In this document: one piece after another, positions 1 through 8,019 of the stretch
Position numbering within the stretch: position 1 is the first letter of the stretch
How the letters are laid out: every line of letters begins with the position of its first letter
Source of the DNA: Ruminococcus sp.
GTDB lineage: Bacteria > Bacillota > Clostridia > Oscillospirales > Ruminococcaceae
Assembly: GCA_017478965.1 (NCBI GenBank)
Contig: JAFVCV010000013.1
Location: 92,702 to 156,701 of the forward strand
Direction of reading: 5' to 3'
DNA: 64,000 bases
Program-made: the position numbers and the translations under genes
Notes under the pieces: generated by a model
What the model was told of the DNA's origin: nothing
The model's database searches: none
The model's input: only the letters and a program-made list of their open reading frames with translations

Positions 1-838
1 GGTCGAAATACCTGTAATCGCTCTTCATCTTGCCCTTGTTGAGCAGCAGTGCATTGGGACTCTTCTGAATGACCGCCCCTATGCGGTGCTTGGCCTTCTC
101 ATAATCAATAATCTCCTTGGCGGTGGTTATCCTTGAATCACACACGTTGTAAACGCCCTCATAACGTCCCGACGGAACGTTTATAATGCCGTTTATGAAG
201 TCTATCAGATTGAACACGCAGCAGAAAGTGTAGCCATATTCGCCGTCGTTGAATATATACCCCACATTGTCCTTGGAGTCGTAAACGTGGGCATGAAGAT
301 TCTCCGTATGCTCTGCATCATAGATGGGCGACACCCTTGCGATGACCGGCACCGTGTCAGATTTTTTGAACGCCTTGTTCATGAACTTCTCGCTGGTCAG
401 CTTCATGTCGGCATAAAGCGAACTGCCCTTCTCTGCGGTGGTCTCCCTGATAGGCTCCCTGCCCTTCTGGGGACCGTAAACGTCTGTGGTGCTCAGCAGC
501 ACAAAGCTCTTTATCCCGGCGTCCGCCGCAGCAGAATAGATGAACTTATCACAGGCCTTGCTGCGCTTCAGCTCTGAGTCCGTTATCAGCGGGTCGATAT
601 CGTTATCCACTGAGTTAGCCAGATGGACCACAACGTCGATACGGTTGCTGGTTATGATATTTGAAACGGTGTCTTTGTCAGTGGCTTCGGCCTGGACAAA
701 GGTGTAATTCTGATCCTGCCCTATAAATTCGTTGGACTTCAGATCGATACCGTAAACACGGTGTTTTTTGTGCAGCAGGCTGGAGGTCAGATACTGACCG
801 ATCATGCCGCTGGCGCCTGTGATGACGATGTTTGACAA
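1..838 (-). CDS. NAD-dependent epimerase/dehydratase (SDR family), 3' end cut off by window
   Basis: A Rossmann-fold sugar-nucleotide epimerase/dehydratase-like protein; about 279 residues are visible and the C-terminus lies outside the window. Translation from TTG at 838 gives SNIVITGASGMIGQ, the GxxGxxG dinucleotide-binding motif at the very N-terminus, then a Ser-Thr-Thr stretch before VYG and a YADMK segment that fits the YxxxK catalytic motif. TTG is chosen because GGAG lies 8 bases upstream and any later ATG would cut into the glycine motif. Its promoter is at 969-996. The substrate cannot be read from sequence. Family assignment is firm, function is generic. Confidence 0.85.
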   Translation of the reverse strand, partial: MSNIVITGASGMIGQYLTSSLLHKKHRVYGIDLKSNEFIGQDQNYTFVQAEATDKDTVSNIITSNRIDVVVHLANSVDNDIDPLITDSELKRSKACDKFIYSAAADAGIKSFVLLSTTDVYGPQKGREPIRETTAEKGSSLYADMKLTSEKFMNKAFKKSDTVPVIARVSPIYDAEHTENLHAHVYDSKDNVGYIFNDGEYGYTFCCVFNLIDFINGIINVPSGRYEGVYNVCDSRITTAKEIIDYEKAKHRIGAVIQKSPNALLLNKGKMKSDYRYFD

Positions 839-968
839 AGTTGTCACTCCTTCCGTTCGCAAAGCTGTGAGAAAAGCGCAGGTTCAACTCATCTGAACAC
901 ATTTATCTCTTCCGGCCCGAAAAGTGAAGTTTAAATAAACTCACGTACCTACGCTGTTATTTAAGTAC

Positions 969-996
969 ATTATACCATACTTTTCCCCGTTTGCAA
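969..996 (-). promoter_or_regulatory. Sigma-A promoter for the epimerase gene
   Basis: On the minus strand TTGCAA (991-996) is followed after 16 bases by TATAAT (969-974). It lies about 130 bases upstream of the TTG start, giving a long leader in which no known element was recognised. Confidence 0.6.
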
Positions 997-1046
997 AGTG
1001 TTTTAATGTAAATTAATAAAAATTTAGAATTTCTTTATAAATTCAC

Positions 1047-1075
1047 TTGCTTAATTTTGTTAAGTGTGCTAAAAT
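1047..1075 (+). promoter_or_regulatory. Possible promoter for the MBOAT/DHHW pair
   Basis: TTGCTT (1047-1052), a 17-base spacer, then TAAAAT (1070-1075). It would give a leader of about 185 bases before the TTG start at 1266, containing a small GC hairpin (GAGCC 1185-1189 with GGCTC 1201-1205). The rest of 1000-1265 is AT-rich and holds nothing else I recognise. Confidence 0.4.
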
Positions 1076-1265
1076 TATATAGGTGTCCTTTTGCGGGTGA
1101 AAATTTGATTTAAAATTATTATAAACTGCATTTAAACAATAGATGTATTTTTAATATTTCCCTGCGTTTTCTGCCCGTATTTATGAGCCGGAAAAACGGC
1201 GGCTCCTGACTGCCGGAGAAAAAGAGATATAAAAATGACAAAGGTAACTGACAAGGAGAAATGAT

Positions 1266-2669
1266 TTGGTTTATACTGATCTGATATTTATACTGGCTGT
1301 GTTCCCGCTGACTACCGTAGTGTCCCTGCTGGACCGCAGTGCGGAATACAAAAACATGGTGCTGATACTGACCTCACTGTTGTTTTTCAGCTGGGGGCGT
1401 TCCTTCGGGGTCTGTCTGATATTCCTGACGGTGGTCACAGACTGGCTCCTGGGCCTTGGGGCGGCCAAGCTCCGGGGCAGGTCCGGCAAGGACCCGGCGG
1501 GTCTGCTGCCTGTGGCGGCCAGCGCTGTGCTGAACGTTTTAGCTGTCATCTATTATAACAAGAACTTCCTGCCGGCGGCCGGAGAGGTGCAGACTGTCTG
1601 GTACGTCCAGAACCTCAGCGCCGTATATTACTGCCTGCGGGGCTTTTCCTATGTTTACGACGTCTATAAGGGCAAGACCGGTGCGGAGAAGAATATTTTC
1701 TGCCTGATGACCTATATGCTGTCCTACCACTTCATGTGCGCTGGCCCCCTGGTCCGCTATGGGGACATACAGAGCCAGATACGCAGCCGTGAGGTCACGG
1801 GGGACAAGCTCAACACCGGACTTAACTGCATTTTTCTTGGCCTTGGCAAGGCTGTGATACTTTCGGACCTTTTTGCAGGGCTAAGACAGACGGGCCTTGG
1901 CAGTGAGATAACCACTGCCGGCAGCTGGATAGGGATGCTGTCATTTGCGGCGGAGCTTTATTTTCTTTTCACCGGCCTTTGCGACATCAGCCGGGGCCTT
2001 TGCCTGACCTGCGGGTTCGTGCTGCCTGCAAATTACCGTGAGATAGACCCCGATGAGCTGTTCAGCGGCTTTGCAGGAGGGGTCAACTGCACAGTGGTCG
2101 GCTTTTTCAAAGACCTTCTTGGTATAAGCGGCTCCGGCGGCGCACCCTCGGCGGTGCGGCTCACCTTTTGCAGCGGACTTTGTGCGCTGATGACAGGCGG
2201 GTTTTATATGGTAAAGGACCGTGCGGGCATGGGTGCAGCTGCGGCAGCGGCGGCGGCGGCCCTGCTGGTGACCGCAGAGCAGGCGGGGCTTAAAAAAGCC
2301 ATGAAGGGCCTGCCGGCAGCGGTGAAGTATATCTATCTTCTGCTGACCGTGACCTTTATCGCAGGCCTGGCTTATTTTGACAGCTTCGGGGCCTTTCGCA
2401 GATGGGCCATGACCCTGGTCGGGATAGGCACCCCATATACTCTCAGCGTAGCTATGAGGGATCTGCTCCTTCACAGGCTGACGCTTATCATCATCGCATT
2501 TTTTGCAGTCTGCGCCCCTGCGAAGAAATGGCTTTTCTCCGCAGGAGACAAGCTCAGCGCAAGGAGCCGTGGCTGGTACGGCTCGGTCAGGGCGGTGAAG
2601 ACCCTCTGCACAGCCTTAGTCTTCATAATGAGCATAATGACGCTGGTCGTAAGAGTAACAGGAGTTTGA
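1266..2669 (+). CDS. MBOAT-family (AlgI-like) membrane protein, catalytic region degenerate
   Basis: A polytopic membrane protein of 467 residues. The N-terminus (MVYTDLIFILAVFPL, then LTSLLFFSWG) and the CAGPLVRY segment match the conserved N-terminal half of AlgI/DltB-type membrane-bound O-acyltransferases. Where the family has the FWRRWH-type loop and the later WHG active-site histidine, this protein reads DELFSGFAGG and LMTGGFYMV (about residues 260-320). No WH or WHG is present anywhere, so acyltransferase activity is doubtful. TTG is chosen because GGAG sits 7 bases upstream; the nearby ATG at 1261 stops within seven codons. The next gene follows after one base and encodes a truncated DHHW-type partner. 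Confidence 0.7.
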   Translation: MVYTDLIFILAVFPLTTVVSLLDRSAEYKNMVLILTSLLFFSWGRSFGVCLIFLTVVTDWLLGLGAAKLRGRSGKDPAGLLPVAASAVLNVLAVIYYNKNFLPAAGEVQTVWYVQNLSAVYYCLRGFSYVYDVYKGKTGAEKNIFCLMTYMLSYHFMCAGPLVRYGDIQSQIRSREVTGDKLNTGLNCIFLGLGKAVILSDLFAGLRQTGLGSEITTAGSWIGMLSFAAELYFLFTGLCDISRGLCLTCGFVLPANYREIDPDELFSGFAGGVNCTVVGFFKDLLGISGSGGAPSAVRLTFCSGLCALMTGGFYMVKDRAGMGAAAAAAAAALLVTAEQAGLKKAMKGLPAAVKYIYLLLTVTFIAGLAYFDSFGAFRRWAMTLVGIGTPYTLSVAMRDLLLHRLTLIIIAFFAVCAPAKKWLFSAGDKLSARSRGWYGSVRAVKTLCTALVFIMSIMTLVVRVTGV

Positions 2670-2670
2670 T

Positions 2671-3507
2671 ATGGAAAGCGATATCAGGAACGATTTCAAA
2701 AGGTTAAAGTCCCAGGCGGACAGAGTGCCTGTGCCGGAGGACTGTGAAGAGAATGACAGAGCCATCGGCTTTCTTGAGAGAGAGATGGGCGTAGGGCATT
2801 TTGACAGCCTTAATCTGCTGGTGCTGTCGGCGCTGCTTATTTTTGTGGCGGCGGCCTTTCTTGCCGTGAGCAGCGGCAAGGTGGACGACAACGACAAGGT
2901 GGGGCTGAGCGCAAAGACCTTTCTCAGCGGCGAATATACCAGGGCGCTCACCGATAACTACAATGAGCAGCTGCCTATACCCGAGACTATGAAGAAGATC
3001 GAGGAAAAGCTGTCTGTTTTCTACGGCCTGGGCAATTCCTTCGGAGAGCCTGAAAAGAACGGCAAGCTGCCCTCAGGCTATGAAGTCAGCCCCTTTGAGT
3101 CTGATGAGGACGATGAGGGCGGCATAGGAAACAGCGGAAAACATGAGAACACTCTGAAGGTCACTACCGTTATCACTGACGAGAACGGTGAGACAGTCAC
3201 TACCGAGGAGGAGGTCACTGCTAAAAACGGCGGCACAACGGCGCTCACAAGACCTCCTGAGACTTCAAGCACCACCACGGCCTTCAATATGTATACCACC
3301 ACCAAGTCTGAAACGACTACCAACAATAATGCCCCCAGCATCACCACCACGACCACCACAATGGCGACCAGAGCCACGAAGCCCACGGAAACGGAGCCTA
3401 CGGACACTGAGCCTACAGATACCGAACCGACGGAGAGCACCGAGCCTACGGATACTGAGCCTACAGACCTGACCGACCCGCCGGACACTTCGGGACCGGA
3501 AGAGTAA
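2671..3507 (+). CDS. Truncated DHHW-like membrane-anchored protein with Thr-rich tail
   Basis: 278 residues: a cytoplasmic N-terminus, one membrane helix at about 47-66 (LNLLVLSALLIFVAAAFLAV), then an extracellular part. The segment FLSGEYTRALTDNYNEQLP, followed by YGLGN and EKNGKLP, resembles the N-terminal portion of DHHW proteins that normally accompany MBOAT genes. The SGNH-like catalytic body expected afterwards is missing. It is replaced by a linker and a Thr/Pro/Glu tail with TEPTD repeats (bases 3390-3470). It starts one base after the MBOAT stop with AGGAGT upstream, so the two are translationally coupled. The DHHW link is inference from a short region; the anchor and low-complexity tail are plain. 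Confidence 0.55.
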   Translation: MESDIRNDFKRLKSQADRVPVPEDCEENDRAIGFLEREMGVGHFDSLNLLVLSALLIFVAAAFLAVSSGKVDDNDKVGLSAKTFLSGEYTRALTDNYNEQLPIPETMKKIEEKLSVFYGLGNSFGEPEKNGKLPSGYEVSPFESDEDDEGGIGNSGKHENTLKVTTVITDENGETVTTEEEVTAKNGGTTALTRPPETSSTTTAFNMYTTTKSETTTNNNAPSITTTTTTMATRATKPTETEPTDTEPTDTEPTESTEPTDTEPTDLTDPPDTSGPEE

Positions 3508-3514
3508 GGGCGAG

Positions 3515-4486
3515 ATGGCAGGCGTATTCAGATATTCTGATGACAACAAGCGCTTTCACAGCTATAGCTATTATCTGAAAAAGCGCTTCGGCCGGAAGGT
3601 CTATAAAGTCCCCCTGAACCTTGACCTGGGCTGTCCCAACCGGGACGGCACCAAGGGCGTGGGGGGCTGTGCTTTTTGTTCGGCAAAGGCAGGGGGAGAT
3701 TTTGCGGGGGACCCAATGAAAAGCCTGGAGGAGCAGTTTGACGGAGTCCGGGCGGTGATGGCGGGAAAATGGCCCGGAGGACTTTGTATCCCCTATTTTC
3801 AGGCCGGCAGCAATACCTACGGCGATACGGAGCTTCTGGAGACTGTGTTTGAACGGGCTATGGCGTTAGACAACGCCGTGGGTCTTAGCATCGCCACCCG
3901 GGCGGACTGTATCGACAAGGACAAGGCCGAAATGCTGGGAAGGCTGGCAAGGCGGACTTTCCTCACCGTGGAACTGGGGCTGCAGACCGTTCACGACGAA
4001 ACGGCGGCGGCCATGAACCGCTGTCATACCTACAGGGATTTTTTAAAGGCATATGAACTTCTCAGGGCGCAGGGGGTAGACCTTTGCGTCCATATCATAA
4101 ACGGGCTTCCCGGCGAGGACCGGGAGATGATGCTTTGCACCGCTGAAACGGTGGGGGCGCTGGATATTTTTGAGATGAAGATACACCTTCTCCATGTGCT
4201 CAAAGGAACTGCCCTTGAAAAGATGTATGAGCGTGGGGAGTTCAGGACACTGGAGCGGGAGGAGTATATAGGCATAGTCTGCGACCAGCTGGAGCTTATC
4301 CCTGCGGAGGTGGTCATCGGAAGGCTCACCGGCGACGGGGACCGCACCGAGCTTGTGGCCCCGATGTGGAGCAGGGACAAGCGCCGGGTACTCAATGGCA
4401 TAGATATGGAGCTTGCACGCCGGGGTACCTGGCAGGGCTTTCGTCTTTGCCAGGGCGGGGGTATTGACAAAGGGCAGAAAATGTGA
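3515..4486 (+). CDS. TIGR01212-type radical SAM protein (YhcC-like)
   Basis: 323 residues with the signature of the YhcC branch of radical SAM enzymes: CPNRDGTKGVGGCAFC near residue 40, where the three cysteines bind the 4Fe-4S cluster that cleaves S-adenosylmethionine. Further family landmarks are IATRADCID, ELGLQTVHDET and HIINGLPGE. The physiological substrate of the family is not settled. It starts 7 bases after the preceding gene, so it is likely co-transcribed with it, yet its 3' end carries the promoter for hisC. Confidence 0.9.
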   Translation: MAGVFRYSDDNKRFHSYSYYLKKRFGRKVYKVPLNLDLGCPNRDGTKGVGGCAFCSAKAGGDFAGDPMKSLEEQFDGVRAVMAGKWPGGLCIPYFQAGSNTYGDTELLETVFERAMALDNAVGLSIATRADCIDKDKAEMLGRLARRTFLTVELGLQTVHDETAAAMNRCHTYRDFLKAYELLRAQGVDLCVHIINGLPGEDREMMLCTAETVGALDIFEMKIHLLHVLKGTALEKMYERGEFRTLEREEYIGIVCDQLELIPAEVVIGRLTGDGDRTELVAPMWSRDKRRVLNGIDMELARRGTWQGFRLCQGGGIDKGQKM

Positions 4487-4492
4487 TATACT
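4464..4492 (+). promoter_or_regulatory. Consensus sigma-A promoter for hisC
   Basis: TTGACA (4464-4469), 17 bases, TATACT (4487-4492). The -35 box and spacer lie inside the last codons of the radical SAM gene. A 6-bp inverted repeat (GATAGC/GCTATC, about 4503-4524) follows in the leader. Confidence 0.75.
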
Positions 4493-4587
4493 GTTTCATG
4501 TAGATAGCGTGGTAATATGCTATCAGTTTACTACAATAAAGCGAATAAGGGAATTTGTTTGACAGTAAGGAAATGAGGGTAAAGAAA

Positions 4588-5664
4588 ATGGAAGGAAAGC
4601 TCTGGAGGAAAAACCTGATAGACATAGAGCCTTATGTGGCCGGGGAGCAGCCTGAGGACGATAAGATAATCAAGCTCAACGCCAACGAAAATCCCTATCC
4701 CCCAGCGCCGGGAGTGCAGAGGGTCATAAGGGAGAAGGATGCGCAGGAGCTGAAAAAATATCCAAGTGCTGACGCTGTGCCGCTGAAAAAGGCCCTGGCA
4801 AAGCGGTACGGGCTAGGGATCGGGAACGTGTTCTGCGGCAACGGTTCAGACGATGTGCTCGCCACGGCGTTCAGGGCGTTTTTCAATTCAGATAAGCCCA
4901 TATTCTTCCCGGACATAACCTACAGCTTTTATCCTGTCTGGTGCGAGCTTCTGAAGATACCCTTTGAGACTAAGCCGGTGGACGGGGACTTTAAGATAAA
5001 CGTTTGCGACTTCTATGGGGAAAACGGCGGTGTTGTCGTACCTAACCCCAACGCCCCCACCTCCATCGGGGTCGGGAAGGGATTCATAAAGGACCTTCTT
5101 GACCACAACCGGGACTGCATAGTCATCATCGACGAGGCCTATGCGGACTTCGGGCGTTACAGCTGTGTGGAACTGATAAACGAATACGACAATCTCATCG
5201 TCACCCAGACCTTCTCGAAGTCAAGGTCCCTGGCAGGCATGAGAGTGGGAATGGCATTTGCCCAGCCGGAGCTTATACAGTATATGCAGGCGGTGAAGGA
5301 CTCATACAATTCCTACCCCTTGGACCAGCTGGCGATTGAGACGGCTGTGGCTAGCCTGGAGGACGAGGGATATTTCAAAGAGACTGTGGGAAAGGTCGTG
5401 AGCGTCCGTGACAGGACCGCAGAACGGCTGAGAGCCATGGGCTTTGACCTGCCGGACAGCGAGACGAATTTCCTGTTCTGCACACACCCGAAGTTCAGAG
5501 CGGAGGATATTTTCTCCTATGTCCGTGAAAAGGGCATCTTCATCAGGTATTTCAAAAAGCCCCGCATAGACAGCTATCTTCGCATCACCGTAGGCACGCC
5601 GGAGCAGATGGACGCCCTCTGCGCCGCTACAGAGAGCTTTCTGGAAGAGAATACACAGGCATAA
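4588..5664 (+). CDS. hisC: Histidinol-phosphate aminotransferase
   Basis: A PLP-dependent class I/II aminotransferase of 358 residues that converts imidazole-acetol phosphate and glutamate to histidinol phosphate in histidine synthesis. Landmarks are LNANENPYPP at the N-terminus, GNGSDD for phosphate binding, VPNPNAPTS, DEAYADF, and TFSKSRSLAGMRVG with K211 as the PLP lysine. An in-frame TTG at 4555 would add 11 residues, but ATG at 4588 has GAGGG 8 bases upstream and gives the usual length. No other his genes are nearby. It has its own promoter (4464-4492) and is followed by a strong terminator. Confidence 0.88.
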   Translation: MEGKLWRKNLIDIEPYVAGEQPEDDKIIKLNANENPYPPAPGVQRVIREKDAQELKKYPSADAVPLKKALAKRYGLGIGNVFCGNGSDDVLATAFRAFFNSDKPIFFPDITYSFYPVWCELLKIPFETKPVDGDFKINVCDFYGENGGVVVPNPNAPTSIGVGKGFIKDLLDHNRDCIVIIDEAYADFGRYSCVELINEYDNLIVTQTFSKSRSLAGMRVGMAFAQPELIQYMQAVKDSYNSYPLDQLAIETAVASLEDEGYFKETVGKVVSVRDRTAERLRAMGFDLPDSETNFLFCTHPKFRAEDIFSYVREKGIFIRYFKKPRIDSYLRITVGTPEQMDALCAATESFLEENTQA

Positions 5665-5666
5665 AA

Positions 5667-5697
5667 ACAAGGCCCTCCCGGCGGGGAGGGCCTTTGC
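5667..5697. terminator. Bidirectional intrinsic terminator between hisC and the AraC gene
   Basis: AGGCCCTCCC (5670-5679) pairs with GGGAGGGCCT (5684-5693), with A-rich and T-containing flanks. It sits between two convergent genes and can serve both. Confidence 0.75.
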
Positions 5698-5729
5698 TGT
5701 TCTCATTGTTTTCGGGACGCCGGCAAAGC

Positions 5730-6587
5730 TCAGAACTCGTTATTGTTGTTGTTCTTATAAAGCTTTCTGAATTCGGAGGGAGTGCAGCCCTTTATGTCCC
5801 TGAACACCCGGTTGAATGTGGTAAGGCTGGAAAAACCCACCTGCATGGCAGCCTCGGTGATGGATATGTTCTCATCGAGCAAAAGCATCTCCGCCGCCTT
5901 TATACGCCTCTGGTTCAGAAAAGCGATAAAGGTGGTGCGGCTGTATCGCTTGAATATCCTGGAAAAATGGTACTTGCTGTACCCCGCCATGCTGGCAAGA
6001 TCGTCAAGAGTGATGTTGTACATATAATTTTTTTCTATGTACTTGATTATGCTGCCGAATTTTTCCATATATTTCTCATCGTCGTCGTAATTGACAGTGT
6101 TCAGCTTATATTCCTTGACCCTGGCAAGCATGGTGAGCACCTTGATGTAGATATATACCTCAGTCATCTCACCGAAATTGCTGTAAAGGGTGTAGATGTC
6201 TTTCAGCAGCCCTCCCATGGAGGCCCTGAATTCCTCATCAAAATCCCCGTTTATCAGCAGCGGCTCCTTCAGCACCGAATAAAGGTCGTTAAGGGCCGGG
6301 TTGGAATCAATGGTCTTGTTGTCGAAAAGAAAGATCAGCCTTCGCCCGGGCTGAGCCTTCAGGGTGTGAAGGGTGCCCGCAGGGATAATGAGAATGTCCC
6401 TCTCCTTCATGAGATATTCCTTATTGTCGCAGATGGCCGCAAAGGGATTCATCAGCGGCATTATCATCTCAATGGCGTTGTGCCAGTGGATAGGGTATTC
6501 CTCAGTCTCCACATTGTCGTACAGCAGAAAGCAGCGGTTCCCGCTGTAATCGACCGTCTCAAAATCTCCGTCAAGATGAACTATCAT
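5730..6587 (-). CDS. AraC-family transcriptional regulator
   Basis: 285 residues. The N-terminal half (about 10-100) is a cupin-like sensor: IHWHNAIEMIMPL, then ERDILIIPAGTLHTL. The C-terminal about 100 residues are the paired helix-turn-helix domain: LDDLASMAGYSKYHFSRIFKR, then ITEAAMQVGFSSLTTFNRVFRDIKGCTPSEFR. Such proteins usually activate sugar-utilisation genes from tandem direct repeats. It is divergent from the DUF4380-like gene and close to the transaldolase operon, and both carry the 21-bp-spaced repeats described in the findings. That it binds them is inference. The effector is unknown. Confidence 0.88.
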   Translation of the reverse strand: MIVHLDGDFETVDYSGNRCFLLYDNVETEEYPIHWHNAIEMIMPLMNPFAAICDNKEYLMKERDILIIPAGTLHTLKAQPGRRLIFLFDNKTIDSNPALNDLYSVLKEPLLINGDFDEEFRASMGGLLKDIYTLYSNFGEMTEVYIYIKVLTMLARVKEYKLNTVNYDDDEKYMEKFGSIIKYIEKNYMYNITLDDLASMAGYSKYHFSRIFKRYSRTTFIAFLNQRRIKAAEMLLLDENISITEAAMQVGFSSLTTFNRVFRDIKGCTPSEFRKLYKNNNNNEF

Positions 6588-6639
6588 ATTATATATTCCC
6601 CCAAAAAAAGCAAGAAAAATATTGCTCGATCACAATAAT

Positions 6640-6668
6640 ATTATACCACGATTTTTCTATGATTTCAA
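6640..6668 (-). promoter_or_regulatory. Sigma-A promoter of the AraC-family gene
   Basis: Minus strand TTGAAA (6663-6668), 17 bases, TATAAT (6640-6645). A GCAATATTT word (6617-6625, minus strand), like those in the regulon boxes, lies just downstream in the leader and could mediate autoregulation. Confidence 0.7.
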
Positions 6669-6720
6669 TAACTTTAGCCACATTTTTAATAAAATGTAAT
6701 AATTAAGACAAACTTCTGTA

Positions 6721-6783
6721 AGCAAGATATGCTTATCAGGGCGCAAAAAATGGTTAGAAGAAAGAAGAACTTTGTTATATAAT
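6721..6783 (+). promoter_or_regulatory. AraC-type activator site plus promoter of the DUF4380-like gene
   Basis: Two direct repeats 21 bp apart: AGCA-AGATAT-GCTTA (6721-6735) and CGCA-AAAAAT-GGTTA (6742-6756). TATAAT follows at 6778-6783, exactly 36 bases after the start of the second repeat. There is no good -35 box, as expected for an activator-dependent promoter. The same geometry occurs at 7881-7943 and 58083-58145. Confidence 0.55.
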
Positions 6784-6860
6784 GGATATAGTGAAAAGTT
6801 TTGCCCATTTTCGGAAAATTTCGCAATAGGGGCCATTTTGATTTTTAGGAGGACTGTACC

Positions 6861-7760
6861 ATGAGTGTCAGGTTCACGGAAAAAGAATACAAGAATTTCG
6901 GCAAATGCCTTTTTATGGAAAATGGCAGCGCCGTCCTGGGAGTAACTATCGACAGAGGGCCAAGGGTCATCTACTTCGCCCTGGAGGGTAAGGAGAACGT
7001 CATGCTGGAGGACCTTGACCGCAAATTCACCCTTGATACGGGTGACTATGGCACCTGGTACAACTGCGGCGGCCACAGGCTCTGGGTAGCGCCGGAATTC
7101 GTGCCGGAGACTTACAGCCCCGACAACGACAAGGTGACATATGAGATAAATGGGAGCACGGTGACTTTCACGCCCCCGGCCACCCCCTTCGGCAAGCAGC
7201 TTTCCATAGAGCTGACCCTTGACGACACTGAGCCCGTGGCAAGGCTCACCCATAGCATCAGGAACGTAAGCTCTGAGAGTGCTGAGTATGCGGCCTGGTC
7301 CATCACCGGGCTATGCCCCGGCGGCGTGCTGAAGGTGCCTATGTGTACAAGAAAAAGCGGTTTTCTGCCCAACAGGGTCATCAGTCTCTGGGACTATTCT
7401 TCTGTCAATGACCCCCGCTTCAAGCTCACCGACACCGAGGCAAGGCTCAGACAGGACCGCCACATCAAGGGCGCCTTCAAGGCCGGTTTCAACAATGAAG
7501 ACGGTTTTGCGGCTTACGGAGTGAATGAGCAGATCTTTGTAAAGACCTTCGGGGAGTACGAATTCGTTAAATACCCTGACTATTCCTGCAACTTTGAGAC
7601 TTATACCAACGACGCTTTCTTGGAGTGTGAGGTCATTGGGGAAATGAGGAGCTATGCACCGGGCGAAGCAGCAGTCATCAGTGAGTGCTGGAAACTTCTT
7701 GACAATCCGGGCGACAGTGAGCCTGACCTTGATAAAGTACGGGCCGCCATCGGCAAGTAA
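6861..7760 (+). CDS. DUF4380-like protein (galactose-mutarotase-like beta fold)
   Basis: 299 residues, no signal peptide and no membrane segment, so probably cytoplasmic. The stretch YNCGGHRLWVAPE with the surrounding beta-rich pattern resembles DUF4380/aldose-epimerase-like proteins, which bind sugars. No catalytic assignment can be made. Start ATG with AGGAGG 9 bases upstream. It is transcribed divergently from the AraC regulator and shares its promoter architecture with the transaldolase operon, which suggests a role in handling the sugar that the regulator senses. Function is otherwise unknown. Confidence 0.6.
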   Translation: MSVRFTEKEYKNFGKCLFMENGSAVLGVTIDRGPRVIYFALEGKENVMLEDLDRKFTLDTGDYGTWYNCGGHRLWVAPEFVPETYSPDNDKVTYEINGSTVTFTPPATPFGKQLSIELTLDDTEPVARLTHSIRNVSSESAEYAAWSITGLCPGGVLKVPMCTRKSGFLPNRVISLWDYSSVNDPRFKLTDTEARLRQDRHIKGAFKAGFNNEDGFAAYGVNEQIFVKTFGEYEFVKYPDYSCNFETYTNDAFLECEVIGEMRSYAPGEAAVISECWKLLDNPGDSEPDLDKVRAAIGK

Positions 7761-7821
7761 AATAAAGTAGAAACAGCGTTCAATGTGCCGCCCGATGGGG
7801 CGGCATTTTTTGTACTTGTGC

Positions 7822-7831
7822 AAATATTGCG
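7822..7831 (-). promoter_or_regulatory. Inverted upstream copy of the CGCAATATTT box
   Basis: The 10-mer CGCAATATTT on the minus strand, identical to the core of both repeats at 7881 and 7902. It is a possible upstream half-site for looping or for a second regulator subunit. Confidence 0.35.
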
Positions 7832-7880
7832 CCCGTTGTGCCCCTTTTCTGCAAAGAATTAAGTAAAACTACGAAAGTTT

Positions 7881-7943
7881 CGCAATATTTATAAAATCAA
7901 ACGCAATATTTGGATAGAAAAATATATTAGAATATAATAAAAT
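7881..7943 (+). promoter_or_regulatory. AraC-type activator site plus promoter of the transaldolase-transketolase operon
   Basis: Direct repeats CGCA-ATATTT-ATAAA (7881-7895) and CGCA-ATATTT-GGATA (7902-7916) are 21 bp apart. A TAAAAT hexamer lies at 7938-7943, 36 bases after the second repeat start. An overlapping alternative is TTGGAT (7910-7915), 17 bases, TATAAT (7933-7938). The second repeat overlaps the -35 region, the classic position for an AraC-type activator. Confidence 0.6.
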
Positions 7944-8019
7944 ATAATCAGAAAAACAAGAAGAGAGCTTCCCGGGGAGCCGGGACCGGAAAATTTAAAA
8001 CAGAAAGGAATTTATAGCT

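Noticed and set aside
5694-6638. A 314-codon open frame on the plus strand
   Set aside because: It is the mirror of the AraC-family gene; it lacks an RBS and any family features, while the minus-strand frame has two clear HTH motifs.
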